This document shows, one piece after another, positions 43,127 to 51,101 of a stretch of 64,000 bases of DNA; within the stretch, counting starts at the first letter, position 1, and every line of letters starts with the position of its first letter. A program made the translations under genes and the position numbers. Origin of the DNA: Clostridium sp031626875 (GTDB lineage: Bacteria; Bacillota; Clostridia; Clostridiales; Clostridiaceae); contig NZ_JANDMF010000026.1 of NCBI RefSeq assembly GCF_031626875.1, positions 13,524 to 77,523 of the forward strand. Reading direction: 5' to 3'. Under the pieces are notes generated by a model. The model worked only from the letters and a program-made list of their open reading frames with translations. It was not told the origin of the DNA and did no database searches.

Positions 43127-44248
43127 ATGGATAAAATAAAATATCTACATGTTATGACACAACCTTCAGTTTTTTTTAATGGTAATATCATTGAATTATT
43201 GAATTCTGAGATAGGAGTTTTCAATCCTGAAGAGCATTTGTTTTTGGTATGCTTTGATGATATATACGAAAAGTACAAGCATTATGGCAATTTGATTCTT
43301 GTGAAGAAGTTAATGAGTAAGAATTATGATAAATTTATTTATTATAGTAAAAAAGCTGAGTATATTTTTTTACATCAAAACTGGTTTTATGATTTCAAAA
43401 GATTTATTTGTACACCAACTAAAATTAAAAAGAAATATATATGGTGTGTTTGGGGGCATGACCTATATATTGATTATAAAATATGTAATGGAATAAAAGG
43501 ATTTTTAGCCCAAAGTGCTAGAAAAGTTGGAGACTTTTTAATTAACTATGAGATAAAACATTATCATGGTGTTGGAATTGGGTTTAAGTATGATGCTTTG
43601 GAAATAAAAAAAAGATTTAAAAATAAAACTAACATTTTAATGTGTCCTTATCCAAATGGTATGAGATTAGATGAAATAGATTCGATTATTAGAGAAGCAA
43701 ATGTTTATAAGGAAGATAAGAATAAGCCTGTAAAAATTATGGTTGCACATTCAGCTCATGAATACCTACACCATAAGGAAATGTTGGATAAGTTATCTGC
43801 ATACAAAGATAGGAACATAATTGTATCACTGCCATTAGTATATGGGAACAATTCATATGCAAATTACATTGAAGAATTTGCTAAATCTCTATTTGGTGAT
43901 AAAGTAGAAATACTTAGAAAAAGGATGGATATTTATGAGTATATTAAATATTTAAAGTCTGTTGATATAGCTATATTAGATCAAGTTCAGCAAAGTGGAT
44001 TAGGAAATTTGTACTATCTATTGTATTTAGGTAAAAAGGTATATTTGAATAAGGGTGGTTTTCTAAAATTAGCTTTTCAATTAGAAGGCAGTTACTTTGA
44101 TACAACAGATTTAATAGGTATTGAACCATATGAACAATTTATTAAAAGCAACAATACCATGGAAAGTGCAAAATTATATGCAAAGTATATTTTGAATGAA
44201 AAAAATTTAATTGATATGTGGAAATCAACTCTTGACTGCTTAAAATAG
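43127..44248 (+). CDS. WecF-like 4-acetamido-4,6-dideoxyhexose transferase (GT56)
   Basis: A 373-residue protein resembling WecF/RffT, the TDP-Fuc4NAc:lipid-linked oligosaccharide transferase of enterobacterial common antigen. KYLHVM at the start, YIWCVWGHDLY, and ILDQVQQSGLGNLYYLLYLG near residues 286-305 fit the family. It directly precedes an acyltransferase and a DegT aminotransferase that could make the 4-acylamino donor, which supports the call. Confidence 0.78.
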   Translation: MDKIKYLHVMTQPSVFFNGNIIELLNSEIGVFNPEEHLFLVCFDDIYEKYKHYGNLILVKKLMSKNYDKFIYYSKKAEYIFLHQNWFYDFKRFICTPTKIKKKYIWCVWGHDLYIDYKICNGIKGFLAQSARKVGDFLINYEIKHYHGVGIGFKYDALEIKKRFKNKTNILMCPYPNGMRLDEIDSIIREANVYKEDKNKPVKIMVAHSAHEYLHHKEMLDKLSAYKDRNIIVSLPLVYGNNSYANYIEEFAKSLFGDKVEILRKRMDIYEYIKYLKSVDIAILDQVQQSGLGNLYYLLYLGKKVYLNKGGFLKLAFQLEGSYFDTTDLIGIEPYEQFIKSNNTMESAKLYAKYILNEKNLIDMWKSTLDCLK

Positions 44249-44284
44249 AAAATCAAATTATAAAAATAAGTGGAGGAACTAAAA

Positions 44285-44848
44285 TTGGATAGTTTCTATA
44301 GTTCAGAGGAATTAAAAGAATTAGGTTTAAAAAAATTTGGAGAGAATGTATTGATAAGTCGTAAAGCAAGTGTTTATAGTGCAGAAAATATCACCATAGG
44401 AAATAATGTTAGAATAGATGATTTTTGTATTCTAAGTGGGAAAATTATGTTAAGTAACTACATTCATATAGCTGCTTACACTGCTTTATATGGGGGAGAT
44501 AAGGGTATTATAATTGGAGAATTTGCAAATCTCTCATCAAGAATATCAATATATTCTATAAGTGATGATTACTCAGGGGAAACAATGACAAATCCAATGA
44601 TTCCGGATAGATTTAAAAATATTCAAAGTGAAAAAGTAATAATTGAAAAAAGTGTTATCGTTGGAAGTGGATGTGTTATTTTGCCAGGTGTTGTACTAAA
44701 AGAAGGCAGTGCATTTGGTGCGATGTCATTAATTAATAGAAGTTCAGATTCATGGAGCATTAATGTTGGAATTCCATTTAAGAAAGTAAGAAATAGAAGT
44801 AAAAAATTATTGAGTTTAGAAGAGGAATTTAAAAAGGAGTGTTTATAA
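44285..44848 (+). CDS. Hexapeptide acyltransferase, probably for a 4-amino sugar (VioB/FdtC-like)
   Basis: A 187-residue beta-helix acyltransferase with the N-terminal pattern FYSSEELKELGLKKFG and NVLISRKASVY, common beside DegT aminotransferases. Hexapeptide turns follow (ITIGNNVRIDDFCIL). I chose TTG 44285 because GGAGGA (44272-44277) is 7 nt upstream; the in-frame GTG at 44270 lies on the ribosome site. Likely N-acylates the product of the next gene. Confidence 0.82.
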   Translation: MDSFYSSEELKELGLKKFGENVLISRKASVYSAENITIGNNVRIDDFCILSGKIMLSNYIHIAAYTALYGGDKGIIIGEFANLSSRISIYSISDDYSGETMTNPMIPDRFKNIQSEKVIIEKSVIVGSGCVILPGVVLKEGSAFGAMSLINRSSDSWSINVGIPFKKVRNRSKKLLSLEEEFKKECL

Positions 44849-44852
44849 GTTT

Positions 44853-45956
44853 ATGAAAAATACAATACAAGTAACTCGCTCTTCAATGCCTTCTTTAGAT
44901 GAATATATTGAAGAAATAAGGGATTTATGGGAAAGTCATTGGCTCACTAATATGGGGATAAAACATAAAAAGTTAGAAGTATATTTAAAAGAATATTTGA
45001 ATACCCCTAACATTACACTTTTTACCAATGGTCATCTTGCACTTGAGTGTGCAATAAAGGTTTTAAATCTTACTGGGGAAGTAATAACAACACCTTTTAC
45101 ATTTGCATCTACAACCCATGCAATTGTAAGAAATGGCTTAGAACCAGTATTTTGCGATATTAATACTGATGATTATACCATAGATGTGAGTAAGTTAGAA
45201 AGTTTAATAACAGATAAAACTTCCGCAATTATTCCTGTACATGTTTATGGTAATATATGTAATGTTAAAGAAATTGAAAAAATAGCAAAAAAGTATAATT
45301 TGAAAGTTATTTATGATGCAGCTCATGCTTTTGGAGTAACAGTTAATGGAGAAAGTGTTGCAAATTTTGGGGATGCTTCAATGTTTAGTTTCCATGCAAC
45401 AAAAGTTTTTAACACAATTGAAGGTGGAGCTATAACTTATAAAAATGATGAGTTAGCTAAAGTGTTGTATGATATAAAGAATTTTGGTATTACAGGGCCA
45501 GAATCAGTTGAATATATTGGTGGGAATGCTAAGATGAATGAGTTTCAAGCTACTATGGGCATTTGCAATCTTCGACATGTTAATAAAGAAATAGAAAAAA
45601 GAAAAACTGTTGTAGAGAGATATGTTGAGAGATTAAATGGTATAAATGGATTAAAGTTATGTAAACCACAAAATGGAGTTAAGAGTAATTATGCATACTT
45701 ACCAGTAGTATTTGATGGATATAAAATGAACCGTGATGAAATTTTTGAAGCATTAAAGCAAGAAAACATTAATGCTCGTAAATATTTCTATCCTTTAACA
45801 AATAGCTTTAAATGCTATAAAGGTAGATTTAATCCTGATGAAACTCCAGTGGCAAAATATTTATCTGATAGAATTATAACACTTCCACTATATGCTGATT
45901 TATTAATTGAAGATGTTGATAGAATTTGCAATATTATTTTGGGAATAGATGAATAA
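44853..45956 (+). CDS. DegT/DnrJ/EryC1 sugar aminotransferase (VioA-like)
   Basis: A 367-residue PLP enzyme that aminates a keto sugar nucleotide. The PLP lysine is in SFHATKVFNTIEGG, with TTPFTFASTTHAI and IYDAAHAFG as further landmarks. With the acyltransferase before it and the WecF-like transferase, it suggests a 4-acylamino-4,6-dideoxyhexose in the repeat. The nucleotidyltransferase and dehydratase for a dTDP-4-keto sugar are not in the window. Overlaps wzx by one base. Confidence 0.9.
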   Translation: MKNTIQVTRSSMPSLDEYIEEIRDLWESHWLTNMGIKHKKLEVYLKEYLNTPNITLFTNGHLALECAIKVLNLTGEVITTPFTFASTTHAIVRNGLEPVFCDINTDDYTIDVSKLESLITDKTSAIIPVHVYGNICNVKEIEKIAKKYNLKVIYDAAHAFGVTVNGESVANFGDASMFSFHATKVFNTIEGGAITYKNDELAKVLYDIKNFGITGPESVEYIGGNAKMNEFQATMGICNLRHVNKEIEKRKTVVERYVERLNGINGLKLCKPQNGVKSNYAYLPVVFDGYKMNRDEIFEALKQENINARKYFYPLTNSFKCYKGRFNPDETPVAKYLSDRIITLPLYADLLIEDVDRICNIILGIDE

Positions 45957-47353
45957 TGAAGATACTATTTCCAAAAAACAAGAATATAAAAGCAAGTAGC
46001 TTTTATTTGTTTGGCAATTTATTTAATAAAGCAATTGCATTTTTAACTATACCAATATTCACACGTTTATTAACCACAAGTGAGTATGGTATAGTGAGCA
46101 CATATATTTCATATGTAACAATAGTAGGGACTTTTGTAACTCTTTCACTAGGGAGTTCAATACGAACTGCATTTGTTGATTTTAAATCGGATTTGAATTC
46201 TTATATATCTTCTATTATGTTTCTTTCTATTTTGAATTTTTGCATAACCTCTATAGTAGTTATAGTAATTAAGTATTTTTTCGCACCACAAGTTGATGTT
46301 ATGCTGACAGTGTTTTGTCTCATTCAAGCCTTTATGTCATGTGTAATTGACTCTATTTCGATTAAGTATATGATGGAATTTAAGTATCTAAAAAGAACAT
46401 TTTTATTAGCTGTTCCTAATATGCTAGTTGTAATTTTTTCAATAATTTTTATTTTATTTATGGATAGTAATAAACAAAATGGGCGAATATATGCTTATGT
46501 TTTGGTATACTCCATATTTGGAATTTATTATATAGCAAGTATATTTATTAATGGTAATAAATTTGTTTTTGTGAATTATTGGAAATATGCATTAGGATTC
46601 TCTTTACCATTAATTTTTCATGGTGTATCAGTAGTAATATTAGCTCAATTTGATAGAGCTATGATTACAGCCATGAAGGATGCTTCAGAAACAGGAGTTT
46701 ATAGTGTAGTTTATAATTTTAGTATGATACCATTAGCAATAACTACAGCGCTGGAAAGTGTTTGGATCCCTTGGTTTACTGATAAAATGAAATCAAATGA
46801 CAAAAAATCTATAAATAAAAATGCTAAAACATATATAGAACTTGTTACAATTATGGTAATTTGTATAATGTTAATAGCTCCTGAAGTTTTAACAATAATG
46901 GCACCAAAAGAATATTGGAGTGGAAAAATTTTAATTCCACCAATTGTATTGGCATCATATTTTATGTTCCTATATTCTATTTCAGTTGATTTAGAATATT
47001 ATTATAAGTCAACAAAAATTATTGCTATTAATACATTAATAGCAGCCACAATCAATATTATATTAAATTATATATTTATCCCATACTATGGAGCTTTAGC
47101 AGCTGCTTTTGCAACTGTTATTGCCTATGCTGTTTCTTATGTTATCCATTATCTTGCAGCTCGCAGATTAGATAATCAGTTATTTCCTTTTATAACATAT
47201 ATAAAATCTATCTCTATAATGGGGGGAACAGTATTAATTTCATATATCAGTATGGATAATTGGATTGTTAGATGGATAATAGCTATATTGGGATTCACTT
47301 TATATGTATTAATAGCTTATAGAAAGCATAAATTTTCGATTTTATTAAAATAA
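45956..47353 (+). CDS. wzx: Wzx-type flippase, module 1
   Basis: A 465-residue membrane protein of the MATE/MOP superfamily with about 12 spans. The start SSFYLFGNLFNKAIAFLTIP and FTRLLTTSEYGIVSTY are typical of polysaccharide transporters. It would flip the undecaprenyl-linked repeat unit across the membrane for the Wzy encoded upstream. Confidence 0.9.
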   Translation: MKILFPKNKNIKASSFYLFGNLFNKAIAFLTIPIFTRLLTTSEYGIVSTYISYVTIVGTFVTLSLGSSIRTAFVDFKSDLNSYISSIMFLSILNFCITSIVVIVIKYFFAPQVDVMLTVFCLIQAFMSCVIDSISIKYMMEFKYLKRTFLLAVPNMLVVIFSIIFILFMDSNKQNGRIYAYVLVYSIFGIYYIASIFINGNKFVFVNYWKYALGFSLPLIFHGVSVVILAQFDRAMITAMKDASETGVYSVVYNFSMIPLAITTALESVWIPWFTDKMKSNDKKSINKNAKTYIELVTIMVICIMLIAPEVLTIMAPKEYWSGKILIPPIVLASYFMFLYSISVDLEYYYKSTKIIAINTLIAATINIILNYIFIPYYGALAAAFATVIAYAVSYVIHYLAARRLDNQLFPFITYIKSISIMGGTVLISYISMDNWIVRWIIAILGFTLYVLIAYRKHKFSILLK

Positions 47354-47374
47354 ATTGTAGAGGTGATAATAACA

Positions 47375-48046
47375 ATGAGAACAGTTGCTGTTGTTCCAAT
47401 GAAATTAAATAATGAACGTCTTCCTCAAAAGAATACAAAGAGGTTTGATAATGGAAAACCGTTATGTTATTACATTCTTAATACATTATTGAAGGTAGAA
47501 GGGATAGATCAAATATATGTCTATTGTAGTAATCCTAAAATAAAAGATTATATACCTAGTGGAATAAAATATTTAAAAAGAAAAGAAAGTCTTGATACAT
47601 CTCAAACTCCAATTAATGAAGTTTTAAAATGTTTTGCTGAAGATGTACATGCAGATATATACTTAATGACACATGCAACAGCTCCTTTTGTAACTGCTGA
47701 AAGTATGCAGGAGTCTTTAGAGGCAGTTAAAAGTGAAAATTATGATTCTGCACTTGCAGTTCAAAAAGTACAAGAATTTTTATGGAAAGATGGAAAACCA
47801 TTTAATTATGATTTAAGTAACATCCCAAGAACACAGGATTTACCTGTAATATATAGTGAAACAAGCGGGTTTTACATATATAGAAAGGAAATCATTTTAA
47901 AGCACAATAGAAGAATAGGTTTTAAGTCATATTTGAAAGAGGTTTCAAAAATTGAAAGTATTGACATTGATGAATATGATGATTTTGAAATTGCAAATTC
48001 AATATTTAATATGGTAATTCTAAAAAATAAGAGAGGTAATATATGA
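47375..48046 (+). CDS. CMP-sugar cytidylyltransferase (NeuA/PseF-like)
   Basis: A 223-residue nucleotidyltransferase with VAVVPMKLNNERLPQKNTKR, which matches the CTP-binding N-terminus of CMP-NeuAc/CMP-ulosonate synthetases (PARxGSKxxPxKN), then HATAPFVTAES and an acidic C-terminus (DIDEYDDFE). I chose ATG 47375 because AGAGGTG (47359-47365) has a 9-nt gap; the GTG at 47363 lies inside the ribosome site. It overlaps the aldolase fusion by 4 nt. The 2-keto acid it activates is unknown. Confidence 0.85.
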   Translation: MRTVAVVPMKLNNERLPQKNTKRFDNGKPLCYYILNTLLKVEGIDQIYVYCSNPKIKDYIPSGIKYLKRKESLDTSQTPINEVLKCFAEDVHADIYLMTHATAPFVTAESMQESLEAVKSENYDSALAVQKVQEFLWKDGKPFNYDLSNIPRTQDLPVIYSETSGFYIYRKEIILKHNRRIGFKSYLKEVSKIESIDIDEYDDFEIANSIFNMVILKNKRGNI

Positions 48047-49617
48047 ATAAAATAAAAGTTTTGGATTGCACATTACGTGACGGAGGTTACGTTGATAACT
48101 GGAAGTTTGGGTGTGAAAATATTAAAAAAATCATATTAAAATTAATTGATGCAAATATCAATATAGTTGAATGTGGTTTTTTAACAGATAAAAAACATTA
48201 TAGCAATGACTATTCAAAATTTGATTCAATACAAAAAATAACAGATTTTTTACCAAAAGACCGACAGAATGTTGAAATGGTATGTATGATTAATTATGGA
48301 GAGTATAATCTTAAAGATATTCCAGAATATGATGGTTCTTCTGTTGACGGTATAAGGGTTGCATTCCATAAAAGTGATTTAAAAGGTGCATTAGAGTTTT
48401 GTAAAGGTATAGTTCAAAAAGGATATAAACTTTTTATGCAACCTATGGTTTCTGTTTCATATACGGATTATGAATTCATAAAACTTATTGAAGAAGCAAA
48501 TGAGATAAAGCCATATGCTTTTTATATAGTTGATAGTTTTGGTGTTATGAAAAGAAAAGATTTAATGCGTTTATTTTATTTAGTTGATCATAACTTGGAG
48601 GAAGATATTTATGTAGGTTATCATTCACATAATAATATTCAACTAGCATATTCAAATGCACAAGCGTTGATAGATTTAAAAATAAAACGCAAACTCATTA
48701 TTGATTCTAGTGTATTTGGAATGGGAAGAGGCGCTGGAAATTTAAATACTGAGTTATTTATTGAATATTTGAATGATATTAATGGTGGAGAATATAAATC
48801 AAGACCTTTGCTACAAATAATTGATGAAGTACTTACTAATATTTATTTAAGTAATTATTGGGGGTATTCACTTCCGCATTACATTTCAGCAAAACATAAT
48901 TGTCACCCAAACTATGCTTCATATTTAGCTGATAAAAATACACTTACAGTAGAAGATATAAGTAATATTTTAAGTTTTATGGATGAGGTAAAGAAAAATA
49001 ATTTTAATAAAGAATATATAGAAAATTTATATTTTAATTATCAATCGCATAAAATAGATGATAATATTGCAATCTCTAAACTTAAAGAAATTTTTAATGA
49101 TAAGAAAGTTATTGCAATTGCCCCAGGAAGTAGCATTAATGACTATGTTGACGAAATAAGGTGTCAATCATCTATGATGGATACTATTATTGTTGCTGTT
49201 AATTTTGAACCTGAAAAGATAAAGGGGGATTATTTATTTATAAGTAATTTACGTCGTTATGAAGAATTAAAAGATAAGATTAAAAACAATCTAATTTTTA
49301 CATCAAATATTAAATTAGATAACAATGCTGAGTATATAATTAACTATATTGATTTATTAAATGAGATTCCAGCAGTTAGAGATAATGCTGGACTAATGTT
49401 AATTAGACTATTGATTAACTTAGGTGTTAAATCAATTAAATTAGCAGGGTATGATGGATATTCCTATGATGCATACGAAAATTATGTTGAAAAAGATATG
49501 GCTTTTATTAAGAAACATTCTGTTGTTGATGAATTAAATGAAGGAATGAAAAGAATGCTTAACCAATTTTCAAGACAAGTAGAGATCGAATTTATAACAA
49601 AAACAAAGTATTTTTAA
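48043..49617 (+). CDS. HMGL-like aldolase fused to a DUF115-like domain
   Basis: A 524-residue fusion. The first ~335 residues are a TIM-barrel aldolase/synthase of the HMG-CoA lyase/DRE family: LDCTLRDGGY has Asp13, YHSHNN has His194 and His196 for the metal, and GMGRGAGNLNTE is the conserved glycine loop. The last ~180 residues hold IAIAPGSSIND near 358 and LIRLLINLGVKSIKLAGYD near 453, which resemble a DUF115/MptE-like domain. It sits between a CMP-sugar synthetase and a 2-keto-3-deoxy sugar kinase-like gene. I infer a pyruvate-type aldol step in making a 2-keto acid; substrates are unknown. Confidence 0.8.
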   Translation: MNKIKVLDCTLRDGGYVDNWKFGCENIKKIILKLIDANINIVECGFLTDKKHYSNDYSKFDSIQKITDFLPKDRQNVEMVCMINYGEYNLKDIPEYDGSSVDGIRVAFHKSDLKGALEFCKGIVQKGYKLFMQPMVSVSYTDYEFIKLIEEANEIKPYAFYIVDSFGVMKRKDLMRLFYLVDHNLEEDIYVGYHSHNNIQLAYSNAQALIDLKIKRKLIIDSSVFGMGRGAGNLNTELFIEYLNDINGGEYKSRPLLQIIDEVLTNIYLSNYWGYSLPHYISAKHNCHPNYASYLADKNTLTVEDISNILSFMDEVKKNNFNKEYIENLYFNYQSHKIDDNIAISKLKEIFNDKKVIAIAPGSSINDYVDEIRCQSSMMDTIIVAVNFEPEKIKGDYLFISNLRRYEELKDKIKNNLIFTSNIKLDNNAEYIINYIDLLNEIPAVRDNAGLMLIRLLINLGVKSIKLAGYDGYSYDAYENYVEKDMAFIKKHSVVDELNEGMKRMLNQFSRQVEIEFITKTKYF

Positions 49618-49630
49618 CTGGAGGTGTAAA

Positions 49631-50656
49631 ATGAAGGTAATTACTTTCGGAGAGATATTACTTAGACTAGCACCGCAAGGATATTTAAGACTTTTTCAAA
49701 ATAATAGTTTAGAAACTTCTTTTTGTGGAGCAGAAGCTAATGTAGCAGTTTCATTGGCTAACTTTGGACTTGACTCCAGTTTTGTTACAAAACTTCCTAA
49801 AAATGATGTTGCTGAAGCTGCAATTAATTCCTTAAGATATTTTGGTGTAGATATCTCAAAAATTGTAAGAGGTGGAGAACGAATTGGATTATATTATTTA
49901 GAAAAGGGAGCTAGTCAACGTTCATCAAAAGTTCTTTATGACAGGGCTTTTTCAGCAATTTCTCAAGCAAATAGAAATGATTTTGATTGGGAGACTATTT
50001 TTCAAAGAGCTGAATGGTTCCACTTTACTGGTATTAACCCTGCATTAAGTCCAAATTTAGAAGAGATTTGCTTAGAAGCTTGCAAAACAGCTAAAAAAAA
50101 AGGAATAACAATAAGTTGCGATTTGAATTATAGAAAGAAGTTATGGACATCTGAGAAGGCAAGACAAGTTATGAGTAAATTTATGCCTTTTGTGGATGTA
50201 TGTATTGCAAATGAGGAAGATGCAGAAGATGTATTTGGAATAAAATCAAAATACACAGAAGTTTCATCTGGAAAACTAAATCACATAGGATATAAAGAAG
50301 TAGCTAAGGCTTTGCATGATTGTTTTGGATGTAAGTATGTAGCTATAACTTTAAGAACCAGTATTTCAGCAAATGATAATAAATGGGCTGGGATGTTTTA
50401 TTCTTCATGTGAGGATAAATATTGCTTTTCAAAAGAATATAATATCCATATAGTTGATAGAGTTGGTACAGGTGATAGTTTTTGTGCAGGGATTATATAT
50501 GGACTAATTAAAAAAATGTCATCTCAGGAATGCTTGGACTTTGCAGTGGCAGCAAGTTGTTTAAAACACTCTATTGAAGGAGATTATAATAGAATTGGTA
50601 TAGAGGAAATAAAAAATCTTATGTTTGGTGATGAATCTGGAAGAGTTAAAAGATAA
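49631..50656 (+). CDS. PfkB-family sugar kinase (2-keto-3-deoxygluconate kinase-like)
   Basis: A 341-residue ribokinase-fold kinase. The start VITFGEILLRLAPQGYLRLF and GAEANVAVSLANFGL are close to KDG kinases. The catalytic Asp lies in the anion-hole motif VDRVGTGDSFCAG, and CDLNYRKKLW is the usual mid-protein motif. In this operon it would act on a sugar or 2-keto-3-deoxy intermediate of the CMP-sugar pathway rather than in catabolism. Last gene of module 1. Confidence 0.88.
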   Translation: MKVITFGEILLRLAPQGYLRLFQNNSLETSFCGAEANVAVSLANFGLDSSFVTKLPKNDVAEAAINSLRYFGVDISKIVRGGERIGLYYLEKGASQRSSKVLYDRAFSAISQANRNDFDWETIFQRAEWFHFTGINPALSPNLEEICLEACKTAKKKGITISCDLNYRKKLWTSEKARQVMSKFMPFVDVCIANEEDAEDVFGIKSKYTEVSSGKLNHIGYKEVAKALHDCFGCKYVAITLRTSISANDNKWAGMFYSSCEDKYCFSKEYNIHIVDRVGTGDSFCAGIIYGLIKKMSSQECLDFAVAASCLKHSIEGDYNRIGIEEIKNLMFGDESGRVKR

Positions 50657-50820
50657 ATAGAGTTATATTATTAGAGATATAATCTAAAATAGGAATATAT
50701 AGTTAAGTTGTTATCGATATTATAATATTACATTTTCACTTAAATAATTTTATAATTCAATAAAAAAGAGATACTTAGGTTGTTTTTAATAACTCAAAAA
50801 TTTTTTCTATCAGTTATTGA
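50657..50820. other. AT-rich spacer between the modules
   Basis: No ORF with a ribosome site is visible. A 61-codon frame at 50780-50965 crosses the palindrome and terminator below and does not look like a gene. Confidence 0.5.
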
Positions 50821-50858
50821 AGTGAGTTATATATATATTGCAATATATATAACTCACT
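50821..50858. repeat. AT-rich near-palindrome at the module boundary
   Basis: AGTGAGTT (50821-50828) and AACTCACT (50851-50858) flank an (AT)n core, so the whole 38 nt folds into one hairpin with a 2-nt offset. The right arm can alternatively pair CACT with the following AGTG, which overlaps the terminator. Confidence 0.65.
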
Positions 50859-50862
50859 ATAG

Positions 50863-50888
50863 AGTGTCGACAAAGTCGACACTTTTTC
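50863..50888 (+). terminator. Terminator after module 1
   Basis: AGTGTCGAC (50863-50871) and GTCGACACT (50875-50883) form a perfect 9-bp stem with a 3-nt loop, then T's. It is the most GC-rich hairpin in the locus. Confidence 0.85.
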
Positions 50889-50940
50889 GTTGTATGAATA
50901 ATTCAGAATTAAACAATTCTTTTTACTTTATAAAAAAATT

Positions 50941-51034
50941 AAATATGTTAATTAACTACATATAGTTTTTATGAGATATTAAAAAAATGTAATAATCTAT
51001 TTTAAATTCACATAGTTTGTAAAAGTAGAAGGTG
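50941..51034 (+). repeat. Polysaccharide leader, copy 2
   Basis: Aligns with 32071-32168. It has AAATATGTTAATTA (50941-50954), AAAAAATGTAATAAT (50982-50996) and ACATAGT-T-TGTAAA from 51010, with gaps equal to copy 1 within one base. TGTAAT (50988-50993) and CATAGT (51011-51016) are again 17 bp apart. It begins the second module. Confidence 0.65.
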
Positions 51035-51101
51035 TGTTTATTAAATTACAGTAGATTAGTGAAGAGGAATATATCAATAATCAAATTAATAAGGAGCAAG
51101 A

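Noticed and set aside
50822..50857. AT palindrome as a CRISPR repeat or phage attachment site
   Set aside because: It is a single copy with no spacer-repeat structure and no integrase nearby.
50780..50965. 61-codon frame between the two polysaccharide modules
   Set aside because: It crosses the AT palindrome and a strong terminator and has no ribosome site.
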